A stretch of DNA of 62,080 nt from Acidimicrobiia bacterium. Its GTDB lineage: Bacteria; Actinomycetota; Acidimicrobiia; Spongiisociales; Spongiisociaceae. Position 1 is the stretch's first letter; each line of letters begins with the position of its first letter. Under the pieces are notes generated by a model. That model made no database searches. It was not told where the DNA came from and saw only the letters and a program-made list of their open reading frames with translations. Made by a program: the position numbers and the translations under genes. Where the stretch lies: contig JAJEIM010000010.1 in assembly GCA_022827785.1 (NCBI GenBank), positions 1 through 62,080 on the forward strand, read 5' to 3'. Of the stretch, positions 35,397 to 44,121 are shown piece after piece.

Positions 35397-35795
35397 GATC
35401 CGTCCAATCCGAGCAGGCGCAGGGCGTTGCCGCGCATCACCTTCGCCAGCACGTCATCGGAAAGCCCGAACCCGAGATAGCGGTCGATGGTCTCCTGGAT
35501 CGGGCAGAACGGGTATCCGGTGGCGAACAGGAACCGGTCCTGGAGGAAGGTGGCTGTTCCCTTCACGTTGTCCGCCTCGCCGGGCAAGCCCGGGAAGTAC
35601 ACGTCGGGAAGCATCCAGACGTTGGCCCGGCGGAAAGCCACCCCCAGCGCCGCCGAGGGTCCTGGTGAGGTTGGTGTAGGTGCGGTCCTCGAAGAACGCC
35701 TTGACGGGCAGCCGCGAGCGGGCGTCGATGATCCCGCCGGGCACTACATCCGCCACCACGCTCTCCAGTCGTCGCCGATGGGTCTGCCCATACAC
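35393..35795 (-). pseudogene. amidohydrolase-2, N-terminally truncated and frameshifted
   Basis: One frame reads RLPVKAFFEDRTYTNLTRTLGG. Near 35650 the homology moves to a second frame reading AFRRANVWMLPDVYFPGLPG, then QDRFLFATGYPFCPIQETID and VMRGNALRLLGLDGS, the usual C-terminus of amidohydrolase-2 enzymes. The metal-binding N-terminal half (HxH) is missing, so the gene cannot encode an active enzyme. Confidence 0.65.
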
Positions 35796-35878
35796 CAGTC
35801 TCCTTCATCTTCTTGCGCCGCCAGGAGGCTACCCGCCCCGTTCGGGTCCCGTAGGGACCTCAACTACCCTCGATCAAG

Positions 35879-37390
35879 GTGAATCCTGGTACCCGCGTTG
35901 TGGCTGTGAGCGTCGGCCTTGCGCTCGGGTTGCTCGTACTCGCCTGCGGAGGATCCGACACTGCGGATCAGGTGGCGGGCACAAGCACTGCCGCCCCCAC
36001 CACCACCGGTATCGACGCCACGACTGACGACGACCTCGCGATGGTGGACTCTGTTTCCATCGCACCGGCCACGGCAGGGACCACCGACACAACGGTCCAT
36101 GTCGTCGGCTCTCAAGACGGGGCCGCCTCCGCTACGGACGCCGGTGACACGGCATCTGTTGACGACGGCGGAGACCGGGACGGGCCCTCGACCGAGGCAG
36201 CCGACGCTTCGGCAACTGTCGGATCCACAACCGTTGCCGATGCTTCCGGTGCCGCAGAGGAGCCTCCGGCAATGGCCATGCCCTTCGGCAGCGCCGGTGC
36301 GATTGCCGCGTACGAAGCGGCGGCGCGGGACTCTCGGCGCACGCCGAACGACCAGCTCGTGCTGTATCCGGTGGTCAGGATCGACGGCGACTTCGCCCCC
36401 AAGTCCGTGGTGGCGTCCGGCACCGGCCTGTATTTCGCCCAGAACATGATGTACCGGCACACGATCTCGGTTCTCGACCACCGGAAGGAGCTTGTCGCGA
36501 CGATCGAAGACTCGGTCGACCTGAGGAAGTTCGGGTACGACGTGGCCGGCGACGTCTACCGGGGATCGCCCGTGGAGGCGGCCTTCACCTCGGACGGTTC
36601 GTTCGCCTTCGTGTCGAACTACCGCATGTACGGGCCCGGATACGACCCGGAGGCGGGTAGCGACTCCTGCGGCCGGGACCAGGGACAGGACAGCTTCGTA
36701 TACCGGGTAAGCGCGACGACCCTCGAGATCGATCGTGTCTATCCGGTCGGTCCGGTACCCAAGCACCTGGCCGTGACGCCGGACGATCGGCTGCTGCTGG
36801 TGTCGAATTGGTGCGGCTTCGACGTCACCGTGATCGACCTGGCCGCCGACGAGACCCTCGCGACGGTCGACGTCGGCCGCCATCCCAGAGGAATCACCGT
36901 CACGAGCGACGGCAAGACCGCCTATGTGGCGGTGATGGGATCCACCGGCATAGCCGTCATCGACCTCTCGGCCTTACCAGCCGGGGGGATCCCTCCCGGA
37001 GCAGCGGGAGTGCCCGCCGCGACCTACATACGCGATGTCGGAATCTCGCCGCGCCATCTTGTGCTGAGCCCCGATGACCGGACGCTCTACGCCACGCTGA
37101 ACGGAGAGGACGCCGTCGTCGCGGTCGATCTCGGCTCGGGAGAGGTCATCCGCCGGGTGGAAACCGGCCGCGCGCCCCGCACCATGGACATATCGACCGA
37201 CGGCACGGCTCTCTATGTCGTCAACTACAAGTCGCACACGATGAGCAAGATCCGGACCCATGACTTCGCCGTACTCCAGGAATTCGACACGGCCCCCAGG
37301 CCCATCGGGATCACTTATGACCCCTTCAGCGAAGAGGTGTGGGTGTCGACCTACTCGGGTCCGATCCACGTGTACGCGGAGGGCGACTGA
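35879..37390 (+). CDS. beta-propeller lipoprotein, YncE-like
   Basis: 503 residues. Signal peptide with lipobox (L-L-V-L-A-C near 23), a long Thr/Ala/Asp-rich linker (about 25-135), and a YncE-like 40-residue-repeat beta-propeller (about 160-495) with repeated D-x(3-4)-V and P-x-x-I/L-A-V-T-P-D motifs, e.g. PKHLAVTPDDRLLLVSNW and PRGITVTSDGKTAYVAVMGS. Probably a cell-surface binding or scaffold protein. A TACCCT box 8 bases before the GTG suggests a near-leaderless promoter. Ligand unknown. Confidence 0.8.
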   Translation: MNPGTRVVAVSVGLALGLLVLACGGSDTADQVAGTSTAAPTTTGIDATTDDDLAMVDSVSIAPATAGTTDTTVHVVGSQDGAASATDAGDTASVDDGGDRDGPSTEAADASATVGSTTVADASGAAEEPPAMAMPFGSAGAIAAYEAAARDSRRTPNDQLVLYPVVRIDGDFAPKSVVASGTGLYFAQNMMYRHTISVLDHRKELVATIEDSVDLRKFGYDVAGDVYRGSPVEAAFTSDGSFAFVSNYRMYGPGYDPEAGSDSCGRDQGQDSFVYRVSATTLEIDRVYPVGPVPKHLAVTPDDRLLLVSNWCGFDVTVIDLAADETLATVDVGRHPRGITVTSDGKTAYVAVMGSTGIAVIDLSALPAGGIPPGAAGVPAATYIRDVGISPRHLVLSPDDRTLYATLNGEDAVVAVDLGSGEVIRRVETGRAPRTMDISTDGTALYVVNYKSHTMSKIRTHDFAVLQEFDTAPRPIGITYDPFSEEVWVSTYSGPIHVYAEGD

Positions 37391-37403
37391 CCGGGCTCCC
37401 GGT
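37390..37403. terminator. short hairpin after the beta-propeller gene
   Basis: ACCGG-GCTC-CCGGT starts on the last base of the stop codon, between two convergent genes. It has no U tract, so its strength is doubtful. Confidence 0.3.
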
Positions 37404-37438
37404 TCCCGCCTCGACTGTCCGGTGGCCGGCCCGGCTGC

Positions 37439-39880
37439 TCAGCCGAGGCCGAGGGCTCTGGCGATGAAAGTCGCCATCTGGGCTCTGGTGACCGGCTGGC
37501 CGGGGCAGTAGCGCAACGGGTTCGTGTCGCAGCCGACGGTGACCCCGGCCGCGTAGAGACTGTCGATGGCATCCTCGTGGGTACCGCCGCCGGTGTCGCT
37601 GAATCCTCCCGGAGGGGCCGGTCCGAGGCTGAAGGAACGCACCAGGAAGGAGGCCATCTGGCTGCGGGTGACCGGGTCGTCAGGGCAGTAGCGCAGCGGC
37701 TCGACCCCGCATCCCTTGGTGATCTCCAGCGCCGCGAGCCGCTCGATGTACGGCGCCCACCATCGGTCCCCGTCCACGTCAGCGAACCCTGTCCCGCTGA
37801 CCGCGGGCGGATCCTCTCCGTCGACCGCCCGAACCAGCCACACCGCCACCGTTCGTCGCTCGATCGGCCTGTCGGGACAGATGCGGTCCTCGGCGCATTC
37901 GGTACCGTCGAGGATTCCACGTTCGGCGAGGGCTCGCACCGCCGCGGCATGAGTACCCCCCGTCACGTCCACGAACCTCGCTTCATCCGGGAGGTCCACC
38001 GACGACGCACACGTCCTCAGGCCCGCGCCGAGCCAGCCCTCTATCAGGGATCCGGCAAACTGCAGCGATCGAGGCAGGCACACCCCGGTCCCGGAGAGCT
38101 GCAGGTCGGTGAGCCTCGGCAGGACGGTTATCCGGACCGGAATGCTGCCTGTAAGGTCATTGCCCGACAGGTCGAGCCGGGCAAGCTCGCTCAACTCACC
38201 GATCTCGTCGGGTATCGATCCTGCCAAGCCGTTACCGAACGGCCCGCTCAGGTCGATCCCGATCACCCGTCCTTCGGAGTCGGTGGCCACGCCGTGCCAC
38301 CGGCCCAGGGGCGCCGCAGTCTTCCATCCCCAGGCGTTGAACCAGCCGTCCCCGCCCGTGCTGTCGTACAACGCCACGAGCGCCTCACGATCTCCCGCGT
38401 GGACAGGAACACCCGCCGGGGCGGGACCGTACGTGTAGTTGGCGGCGGCGTTGAGCAACGTCCTGCGCAGGCGGTTGCAGGACCCGAGGAGGATGATGTT
38501 GGGTTTGTTGACGATCATCGCGAACGTGATCGTCTCGCCGTTGGCAGCCACGGCCGTCCCGGCCAGAGCCGTTACATGGTCCAGCGTGCCCGTCTTGCCC
38601 TTGACGGTAAGGAGCTGGCCCTGGGTGCTCCCAGACCGGACCGGGTGACAGGTCTTCAACGTGCCTGTCTCGCCGGCTACGGCCAGGCCCTCCACCAGCG
38701 GCGAACCGGGACCCGCCTCCACCAACAATCCGGCGACAGCCCCGCAAGTGAGGCGGTTGGAGTAGGACAGGCCCGAACCGTCGGCGATCAGCAACCCGTT
38801 CGCCGCCGGCCCCAGCTTGTCACGCAGGATGGCTTGGACGCCGGCCGCCGCCGACGCGCGGTCCGATCCCCCACCCCCCCGACGGCCGATCTCCTTCAGG
38901 AGCATCTCCGCGATCGTGTTGTCGGAACGGGTCAGCATGCGGGCCACGATCTCGGACAGCGGCGGTGACTCGACCGCGCCGAGCCTCGTCCGTTCACTCG
39001 GAGCCGGCGCCACGCCTGCTACCGGCACCCGCGTGATCACCATCCTCCGAGCCTCGAGGAAGTCGTCGAACACCGAGGCGGCATGCTGGGCGGGCACTGC
39101 GGCACGCACGCTCTGGCGGAGGCCGGCGCCCGAGACCGAGCCGGAATACCGTGAGTAACCGCTGTTGAGCAGCAGGGCAGACAGTGGTCCGGCGTGGTTC
39201 GCGGTCACGAAGGAACGCTTCCACACCGGGTCCGTCTGTCCGGCCAGGACCTCCCTGGAGTAGTCACGTTCCTTGTCGGGATACCAGGACTCGTCTCCCA
39301 CCACCCGGCCTTCGATTCTCCTGACGCCGCGGGCGGAGAGGGCGTCCATCACCTGGTCGGCCAGGCTCGTGATGTCGGTGTGGGCCACGGGCACGCCGTA
39401 TCGATTGACGTAGCGGGGCGTGGAGAGCACGGGATCGCCCTGCCCGATGAGGTACACGTCGCCCTTCAGCACCCCGTCGGTGATCGCCTCGAGGTCCTCG
39501 GTGCGAGCAAACACTTCCGTGGTGAAGACATCGTCCGGGCGCATCACCTCGAAGGCGGCCGCGGCGGTGGCCACCTTCATCAAGGACGCGGGGGTGAAGG
39601 CTGTATCTGATCGAGACTCGAGGATCGGATCACCGTCGAGCATCACCGAGAGACACATCGAGTCGGGTGACTCCCGCAGCGAGAGCACAGCAGAGAACTC
39701 CTCCGCGAGACGCTCCCTCTCTGCACGGCCCGCCTGCGCCGTTCCATCCGGGGACGCGCCGTACGCCGCGGCGGGCGGCATCACCGACGTGACGGCCACC
39801 ACCAGCGCGACGGCGGCCAAGACCCAGACCGAACGCAGCCTGGCCCCCTCTACCCGGTGCCGGTGATCACGAGCAGCCAC
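37439..39880 (-). CDS. DacB-type D,D-carboxypeptidase fused to LRR and three SLH-like repeats
   Basis: 813 residues, nearly twice a normal PBP4/DacB. Order: signal-anchor helix (about 18-40); peptidase S13 domain with SLMK (S99, K102), SDN (319-321) and KTG (429-431); a leucine-rich-repeat segment (about 497-605, with IPDEIGELSELARLDLSGND); and three S-layer-homology-like repeats (about 636-690, 697-750, 758-812, e.g. YCPDDPVTRSQMASFLVRSF). The last two repeats each contain CxxxPLRYCPxxPVTR. All three active-site motifs are intact, so it should trim peptidoglycan while bound to the cell surface by its tail. GTG start; no strong ribosome-binding site. Confidence 0.85.
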   Translation of the reverse strand: MAARDHRHRVEGARLRSVWVLAAVALVVAVTSVMPPAAAYGASPDGTAQAGRAERERLAEEFSAVLSLRESPDSMCLSVMLDGDPILESRSDTAFTPASLMKVATAAAAFEVMRPDDVFTTEVFARTEDLEAITDGVLKGDVYLIGQGDPVLSTPRYVNRYGVPVAHTDITSLADQVMDALSARGVRRIEGRVVGDESWYPDKERDYSREVLAGQTDPVWKRSFVTANHAGPLSALLLNSGYSRYSGSVSGAGLRQSVRAAVPAQHAASVFDDFLEARRMVITRVPVAGVAPAPSERTRLGAVESPPLSEIVARMLTRSDNTIAEMLLKEIGRRGGGGSDRASAAAGVQAILRDKLGPAANGLLIADGSGLSYSNRLTCGAVAGLLVEAGPGSPLVEGLAVAGETGTLKTCHPVRSGSTQGQLLTVKGKTGTLDHVTALAGTAVAANGETITFAMIVNKPNIILLGSCNRLRRTLLNAAANYTYGPAPAGVPVHAGDREALVALYDSTGGDGWFNAWGWKTAAPLGRWHGVATDSEGRVIGIDLSGPFGNGLAGSIPDEIGELSELARLDLSGNDLTGSIPVRITVLPRLTDLQLSGTGVCLPRSLQFAGSLIEGWLGAGLRTCASSVDLPDEARFVDVTGGTHAAAVRALAERGILDGTECAEDRICPDRPIERRTVAVWLVRAVDGEDPPAVSGTGFADVDGDRWWAPYIERLAALEITKGCGVEPLRYCPDDPVTRSQMASFLVRSFSLGPAPPGGFSDTGGGTHEDAIDSLYAAGVTVGCDTNPLRYCPGQPVTRAQMATFIARALGLG

Positions 39881-39899
39881 GTGGCGTTATGGCCTCTTC

Positions 39900-40046
39900 T
39901 CAGCCTTCGTGGAGAACCGAGGCGAGCCAGCAGCGCGACGAGTGGCCTTCCTGCAGTTCATCCAGGGTCGGCTCCTCGGTCGGGCAGCGGTCGATCTCAT
40001 CCGGGTAGCGGTAGATGAAGCGGTGTGCCTTCATCTTTCTGCCCAT
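39900..40046 (-). CDS. 48-residue ORF resembling an oligopeptide-ABC C-terminal tail
   Basis: MGRKMKAHRFIYRYPDEIDR continues to RCPTEEPTLDELQEGHSSRC. The RCPxEEPxLxEx3GHxxxC pattern resembles the Cys-containing C-terminal tail (oligo_HPY) of oligopeptide/dipeptide ABC ATPases, without the preceding ATPase. It may be a remnant or a small independent protein. The stop lies 20 bases before the DacB-fusion start, so it could be the first cistron of that unit. Confidence 0.35.
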   Translation of the reverse strand: MGRKMKAHRFIYRYPDEIDRCPTEEPTLDELQEGHSSRCWLASVLHEG

Positions 40047-40161
40047 CCAGCCTCCCCGACCGGTCCACGGCCCGTCACTGTAGCCCGGACCCGACGACCC
40101 CCGACAGCCGAGGAGAGGTCATCGCAACGCGATCTCTTGTCCGGGTTCTTGCGTGTGCGGG

Positions 40162-40302
40162 TCAGCGCTCGGGCTGCTCCTGGGACCGCCGCTTGTCCAG
40201 CATCTTGCGGAGCAGGGTCCAGGCACCAAGCAGCATGGTTGCGAGGAGGGTCAGCGCGAACAGGACCAGCAGGACCACGTACACCACCGACACGAAGTTC
40301 AT
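40162..40302 (-). CDS. 46-residue single-helix membrane protein
   Basis: MNFVSVVYVVLLVLFALTLL begins a single transmembrane helix (about 3-32), followed by a basic cytosolic tail RKMLDKRRSQEQPER. The ATG directly abuts a 16-bp perfect palindrome that contains the only AGGA in position to be a ribosome-binding site. Composition is typical of real small membrane proteins, but homology cannot be tested here. Confidence 0.5.
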   Translation of the reverse strand: MNFVSVVYVVLLVLFALTLLATMLLGAWTLLRKMLDKRRSQEQPER

Positions 40303-40318
40303 GGACAGGATCCTGTCC
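40303..40318. promoter_or_regulatory. 16-bp perfect palindrome GGACAGGATCCTGTCC
   Basis: A perfect palindrome immediately upstream of the small membrane-protein ATG. It covers the likely ribosome-binding site. It could be an operator for a dimeric repressor or, as RNA, a hairpin that hides the ribosome-binding site. Confidence 0.55.
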
Positions 40319-40384
40319 GATGACACGGGGTAGGTCTCACCCCGATCCGGCGCGCTGAAACGTCACAACCACGTTTCCGTACCA

Positions 40385-41911
40385 TCACTCCGAGACCCCG
40401 GCCATCAGCAGGCCCAGACGCTGGACGGTTGCTTCCTCCTGGTCCAGCGTTCCCATGATCCGGCCCTCGAACATCACGGCGATCCGGTCTGACAGACCGA
40501 TGACCTCGTCGAGGTCCTCCGAGATCAGCAGGATGGCGGTCCCTCCGGCCCGCTGATCCATCAGAACCGTGTGGATGTACTCGGCCGCTCCTATGTCGAC
40601 CCCGCGGGTGGGCTGGGAGGCGATCAGCAACTCGGGCTCGCCGGACAGCTCTCTGGCGATGACGAGCTTCTGGATGTTCCCACCCGAGAGGTTGGCTGTC
40701 GGGGTGTCCAGCGTGGGGGTCTTGACCGTGAAACGCCGCACCAGGTCGGAACATCCGTCCTCGATCTGCTTGAAGTCGAGGAGCCCGCGGCGGCTGATGG
40801 GCGGCCGGTCATGGTCGGTGAGAATGAGGTTCTCCGCGACGCTGAACTCTCCGATGGCACCGTCCCTCATCCGTTCCTCGGGTATGTAGGAGACCCCCAG
40901 CCGGCGGATCTCCTTCGGTGTCCGATCGGTCGTCTCGACGCCATTCATGACCACCTCTCCGGAAACAACCGGGCGCAGGCCTGCCAGCGCCTCCGCCAGT
41001 TCCCGCTGGCCGTTACCGGACACGCCGGCGATGCCGACCACCTCTCCGCTGCGAACCTCGAGATCGAAGTCGGTGACTGCCGGAGTGCCTCGGTCGCCCA
41101 ACACGTTCAGGTCCTTCACCTTGAGCCGCGCCTCGGCTGCCTTGGACTCGAGCCGGGTAGGGGCCAGCTGCACCTCACGGCCCACCATCATGTGCGCCAG
41201 CTGCTCGCGGCTGGTCTCGGACGGCATGGTGCGTCCCGTCACCCGCCCCCCGCGAAGGACCGTTATCCGGTCGGAAAGGGCCATCACCTCATGCAGCTTG
41301 TGGGAGATGAACACGAGGCCACGCCCCCCGTCGGTCATCTGACGGAGGGTCACGAACAGGTCGTCTACCTCGGCGGGAGTCAGCACCGAGGTCGGCTCGT
41401 CAAGGATGAGCAGCGACACATCCCTGTAGATCGCCTTCATGATCTCGACCCGCTGCCGCTCCCCCACCGCCAACTGCCAGATGTAGGCATCGGGATCGAC
41501 CTGGAGCCCGTATGCGTCCGACAGCTCGCTTATCCGCTCCCGCACGGGTCCCAGATCCTGGCGAATCCGCCTGATGGGCGGGAGGCCGAGAGCCACGTTC
41601 TCGGCCACGGTGAGGGTGGGGACCAGCATGAAGTGCTGGTGGATCATTCCGATTCCCCGGTCGATGGCATCCGACGGGGAGTTGATCGTCACGGGCTTGC
41701 CCGAGAGCCTGACCTCTCCTTCGTCGGCGTGGTAGAGCCCGTAGAGGATCTTCATCAGCGTGCTCTTCCCTGCCCCGTTCTCGCCCAGGAGCGTGTGGAC
41801 CTCGCCCCTCCGCACATCGAAATCCACCGCTTCGTTGGCCACGACGCCCGGGAACCGCTTGGTGATACCTTCCATCTCCAGGAGGAGGTCGCCCGCGGTG
41901 GTCGGCGCCAT
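40385..41911 (-). CDS. second BMP-type ABC importer, double ATPase
   Basis: 508 residues with two ABC domains. Domain 1 has Walker A GENGAGKST at 43-51 and Walker B LLILDEPTSVLTP. Domain 2 has the usual degenerate P-loop (GVSGNGQREL) and LSGGNIQKLVIAREL. It is the RbsA/NupO type that powers BMP-dependent uptake. It follows the permease gene after three bases. Confidence 0.9.
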   Translation of the reverse strand: MAPTTAGDLLLEMEGITKRFPGVVANEAVDFDVRRGEVHTLLGENGAGKSTLMKILYGLYHADEGEVRLSGKPVTINSPSDAIDRGIGMIHQHFMLVPTLTVAENVALGLPPIRRIRQDLGPVRERISELSDAYGLQVDPDAYIWQLAVGERQRVEIMKAIYRDVSLLILDEPTSVLTPAEVDDLFVTLRQMTDGGRGLVFISHKLHEVMALSDRITVLRGGRVTGRTMPSETSREQLAHMMVGREVQLAPTRLESKAAEARLKVKDLNVLGDRGTPAVTDFDLEVRSGEVVGIAGVSGNGQRELAEALAGLRPVVSGEVVMNGVETTDRTPKEIRRLGVSYIPEERMRDGAIGEFSVAENLILTDHDRPPISRRGLLDFKQIEDGCSDLVRRFTVKTPTLDTPTANLSGGNIQKLVIARELSGEPELLIASQPTRGVDIGAAEYIHTVLMDQRAGGTAILLISEDLDEVIGLSDRIAVMFEGRIMGTLDQEEATVQRLGLLMAGVSE

Positions 41912-41914
41912 CGA

Positions 41915-42847
41915 TCAGTGCCCTCTCTCGAAGGGGCGGGTGAGCGCGGACGGCGATCCGGTGCGGCGGGAGACCAGCACCAGGACCAGGATGGTGAGCA
42001 CCGCCGGGAACATTCCCACGATGCTGGCGGTAGTCCCGACCACGATCCCCAGCGTCTTCCATTGGAGCACCATGGCCGACACCAGCCCGAAGACCATCGA
42101 GCCGGCCATCACCCCGACAGGTCTCCAGGCGCCGAAGTAGACGAGGGCGACGGCTATGAAACCGTGCCCGTTGGTCAGGTTCTGCTGGAAGATCCCGAGC
42201 TCGAGGGCGAGGGAGGCCCCGGCCAGTCCGGCCAGGGCGTTACCCACGAAGATGGTTATGTAACGAGTCCGGTTCACACTCACGCCCAAGCTGTCGGCCG
42301 CCTCGGGGGTCTCTCCCACTGCCCGGACATTCATCCCGAACGGCGTGCGGTTGATGAGGTACCACATGGCCGGCACCAGCAGGAAGGCCACGTAGACCAG
42401 CACGTTCTGGTGGAACAGCACCTCCCCCACCCAGGGAAGATCGCCCAGCACAGGAATGGCCAGATCGCCCAGACCATCGATGGGAGTGGGCGTGCCGACC
42501 TGCTTCTGGAACAGAAGATCGCTGAGGCCGAGCCCGAAGATGAAGATGCCGATCCCGCTGATGCCCTGCTCCGCTTTGAGGGCCAGGGTCACCACCCCGT
42601 ACACGATTCCCATTGCGCCGCCCACCGCCAGGCCGATGACTATCCCCAGCAGCACGCTCTCGGTACGAAGGGTGGCGTAGTAGGCGCCGTAAGCGCCGAG
42701 GAGCATCACCCCTTCCACGCCGAGGTTCAGCACCCCGCTCCGCTGACCCAGAGTCTCCCCGAGCGCCGCCAGCAGGAACGGAGTCGCGAGGCGGATGCCG
42801 GCAGCCAGAGTGGCCAGCAGGACGGAGACGGTGAAGAAGTCGCTCAC
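41915..42847 (-). CDS. second BMP-type ABC importer, permease 2
   Basis: 310 residues, about eight helices. Family marks: ALGETLGQRSGVLNLGVEGVMLLGA (read in two parts), LFQKQVGTPTPIDGLGD and the coupling segment VRAVGETPEAADSLGVSVNR. The start overlaps the stop of the other permease by ATGA. Confidence 0.88.
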   Translation of the reverse strand: MSDFFTVSVLLATLAAGIRLATPFLLAALGETLGQRSGVLNLGVEGVMLLGAYGAYYATLRTESVLLGIVIGLAVGGAMGIVYGVVTLALKAEQGISGIGIFIFGLGLSDLLFQKQVGTPTPIDGLGDLAIPVLGDLPWVGEVLFHQNVLVYVAFLLVPAMWYLINRTPFGMNVRAVGETPEAADSLGVSVNRTRYITIFVGNALAGLAGASLALELGIFQQNLTNGHGFIAVALVYFGAWRPVGVMAGSMVFGLVSAMVLQWKTLGIVVGTTASIVGMFPAVLTILVLVLVSRRTGSPSALTRPFERGH

Positions 42848-44004
42848 GGCGGGGCCTCCGCCGCCGCGTCCGGGTCGGGCGCCTCGGTATCAGCTGGCGA
42901 CTCTCGAGCTTCGGCTCTCAGCCGGGCGGCCGTCCTTCCCAGCCGGGCCCGAGCCTGCATACTGCCTACCACGAACACGACCACCAACCCGTTGAGCGCC
43001 AGGATCAGGGCTGCCGGGACCTGGACGGCCCGCTGCATGGCGTTGGCGCCCACCAGAAGAGCGCCGAAAAGGAACGAGGCCGGGATCGTCCAGAGGGGGT
43101 GGAGCCCCCCGAACAAGGCCGCCACGATGCCGTTGAACCCGGCAGCCCCGGTGAAGGTGGTGGCGCCGCCATCGGTGGCCAGACGGTGCCCTTCACTACC
43201 GAACACCAGCGTCACTCCGGCCATGCCGCACATGGCCCCGCTGTACATGAAGGCCAGCACCACGTTGCGCTTCACGGACATCCCGGCGTAGAGGGACGCG
43301 AACGGGTTGTGCCCGGACGCCCGGAGGCGGAGCCCCTGGGTGGTGCGGAACAGCAGGACATAGCAGGCCACGGCCATCAACACGGCTACGACCACGCCCA
43401 GGTGGAGCCGGGTACCGCCGGGAAGGATCGGTAGGTCGGCGTTGCCGCTCAGCCGCTCCGTGTGGGGGATGCGCGAACCCCGCTCGATCTCGCCGGGGTC
43501 CATGAGAGGCCCTCTCAACAGGAGGTTGAGTATCTGAACGGCGATGATGTTGAGCATGATGGTGCTCAGTATTTCATTGACCCCTGCATAGGACTTCAGG
43601 GCACCGGCCATCCCGCCCCAGACGGCGCCCCCCAGCGCCCCGAACAGGAAGGCCAGAGGCACGAGCAGGAAGCGGGGAACATCGGGAACCGCGAGGACCA
43701 GCAAGGTGGAGAAGATGGCGCCGACGATTATCTGTCCCTCTCCCCCGATGTTGATGACACCGGTGCGGAAGGCAACCGTAATCCCCGCCCCCACCAGCAG
43801 CAGAGGCATCGCCTTGAGGGCGCTGTTGGCCAGGTTCTTGGTGCCGCCGAACGCGCCATCGACCAGCGCTGCATACCCGGTCAGCGGATTCGCTCCAAGT
43901 ATCAGCAACATGACCGCCCCTATCAGGGCGGCAGCGAGCACCGACCCTATGAGGACACCGGGCCCGGCGAGCCGCGCCAGCAGCAGCCTATGGTTCGGTT
44001 TCAG
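42844..44004 (-). CDS. second BMP-type ABC importer, permease 1, probable CTG start
   Basis: About 386 residues with about nine helices. Family marks GVINIGGEGQIIVGAIFSTL and LRLRASGHNPFASLYAGMSV. The first ATG/GTG-type start, GTG at 43941, would cut the protein inside its first helix. A CTG at 44004-44002 lies five bases after a perfect GGAGG (44014-44010) and adds KPNHRLLLARLAGPGVLIGS, a basic N-terminus before the helix. No other start exists up to the in-frame stop at 44088. I therefore extend the gene to 44004. Confidence 0.8.
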   Translation of the reverse strand: MKPNHRLLLARLAGPGVLIGSVLAAALIGAVMLLILGANPLTGYAALVDGAFGGTKNLANSALKAMPLLLVGAGITVAFRTGVINIGGEGQIIVGAIFSTLLVLAVPDVPRFLLVPLAFLFGALGGAVWGGMAGALKSYAGVNEILSTIMLNIIAVQILNLLLRGPLMDPGEIERGSRIPHTERLSGNADLPILPGGTRLHLGVVVAVLMAVACYVLLFRTTQGLRLRASGHNPFASLYAGMSVKRNVVLAFMYSGAMCGMAGVTLVFGSEGHRLATDGGATTFTGAAGFNGIVAALFGGLHPLWTIPASFLFGALLVGANAMQRAVQVPAALILALNGLVVVFVVGSMQARARLGRTAARLRAEARESPADTEAPDPDAAAEAPP

Positions 44005-44096
44005 AAGCGCCTCCGTAACGGATGGAACGCGCCGGACAGGACCCGCGGCCCTCGCCGAAGGCCCTGCCCGACTACGACATCCACCCTATGGTCCCG

Positions 44097-44114
44097 GTGG
44101 AGTCGCCGCTCCAC
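44097..44114 (-). terminator. hairpin between the BMP gene and its permease genes
   Basis: GTGGAG and CTCCAC (44097-44102 and 44109-44114) form a 6-bp stem eight bases after the BMP stop on the minus strand. It may protect the mRNA end or partly terminate, so that the binding protein outnumbers the membrane parts. Confidence 0.4.
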
Positions 44115-44121
44115 TATCCGT

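Noticed and set aside
40571-43291. A 906-codon open frame on the plus strand
   Set aside because: It is antisense to three well-supported ABC transporter genes and has the low-complexity composition typical of GC-rich shadow frames.
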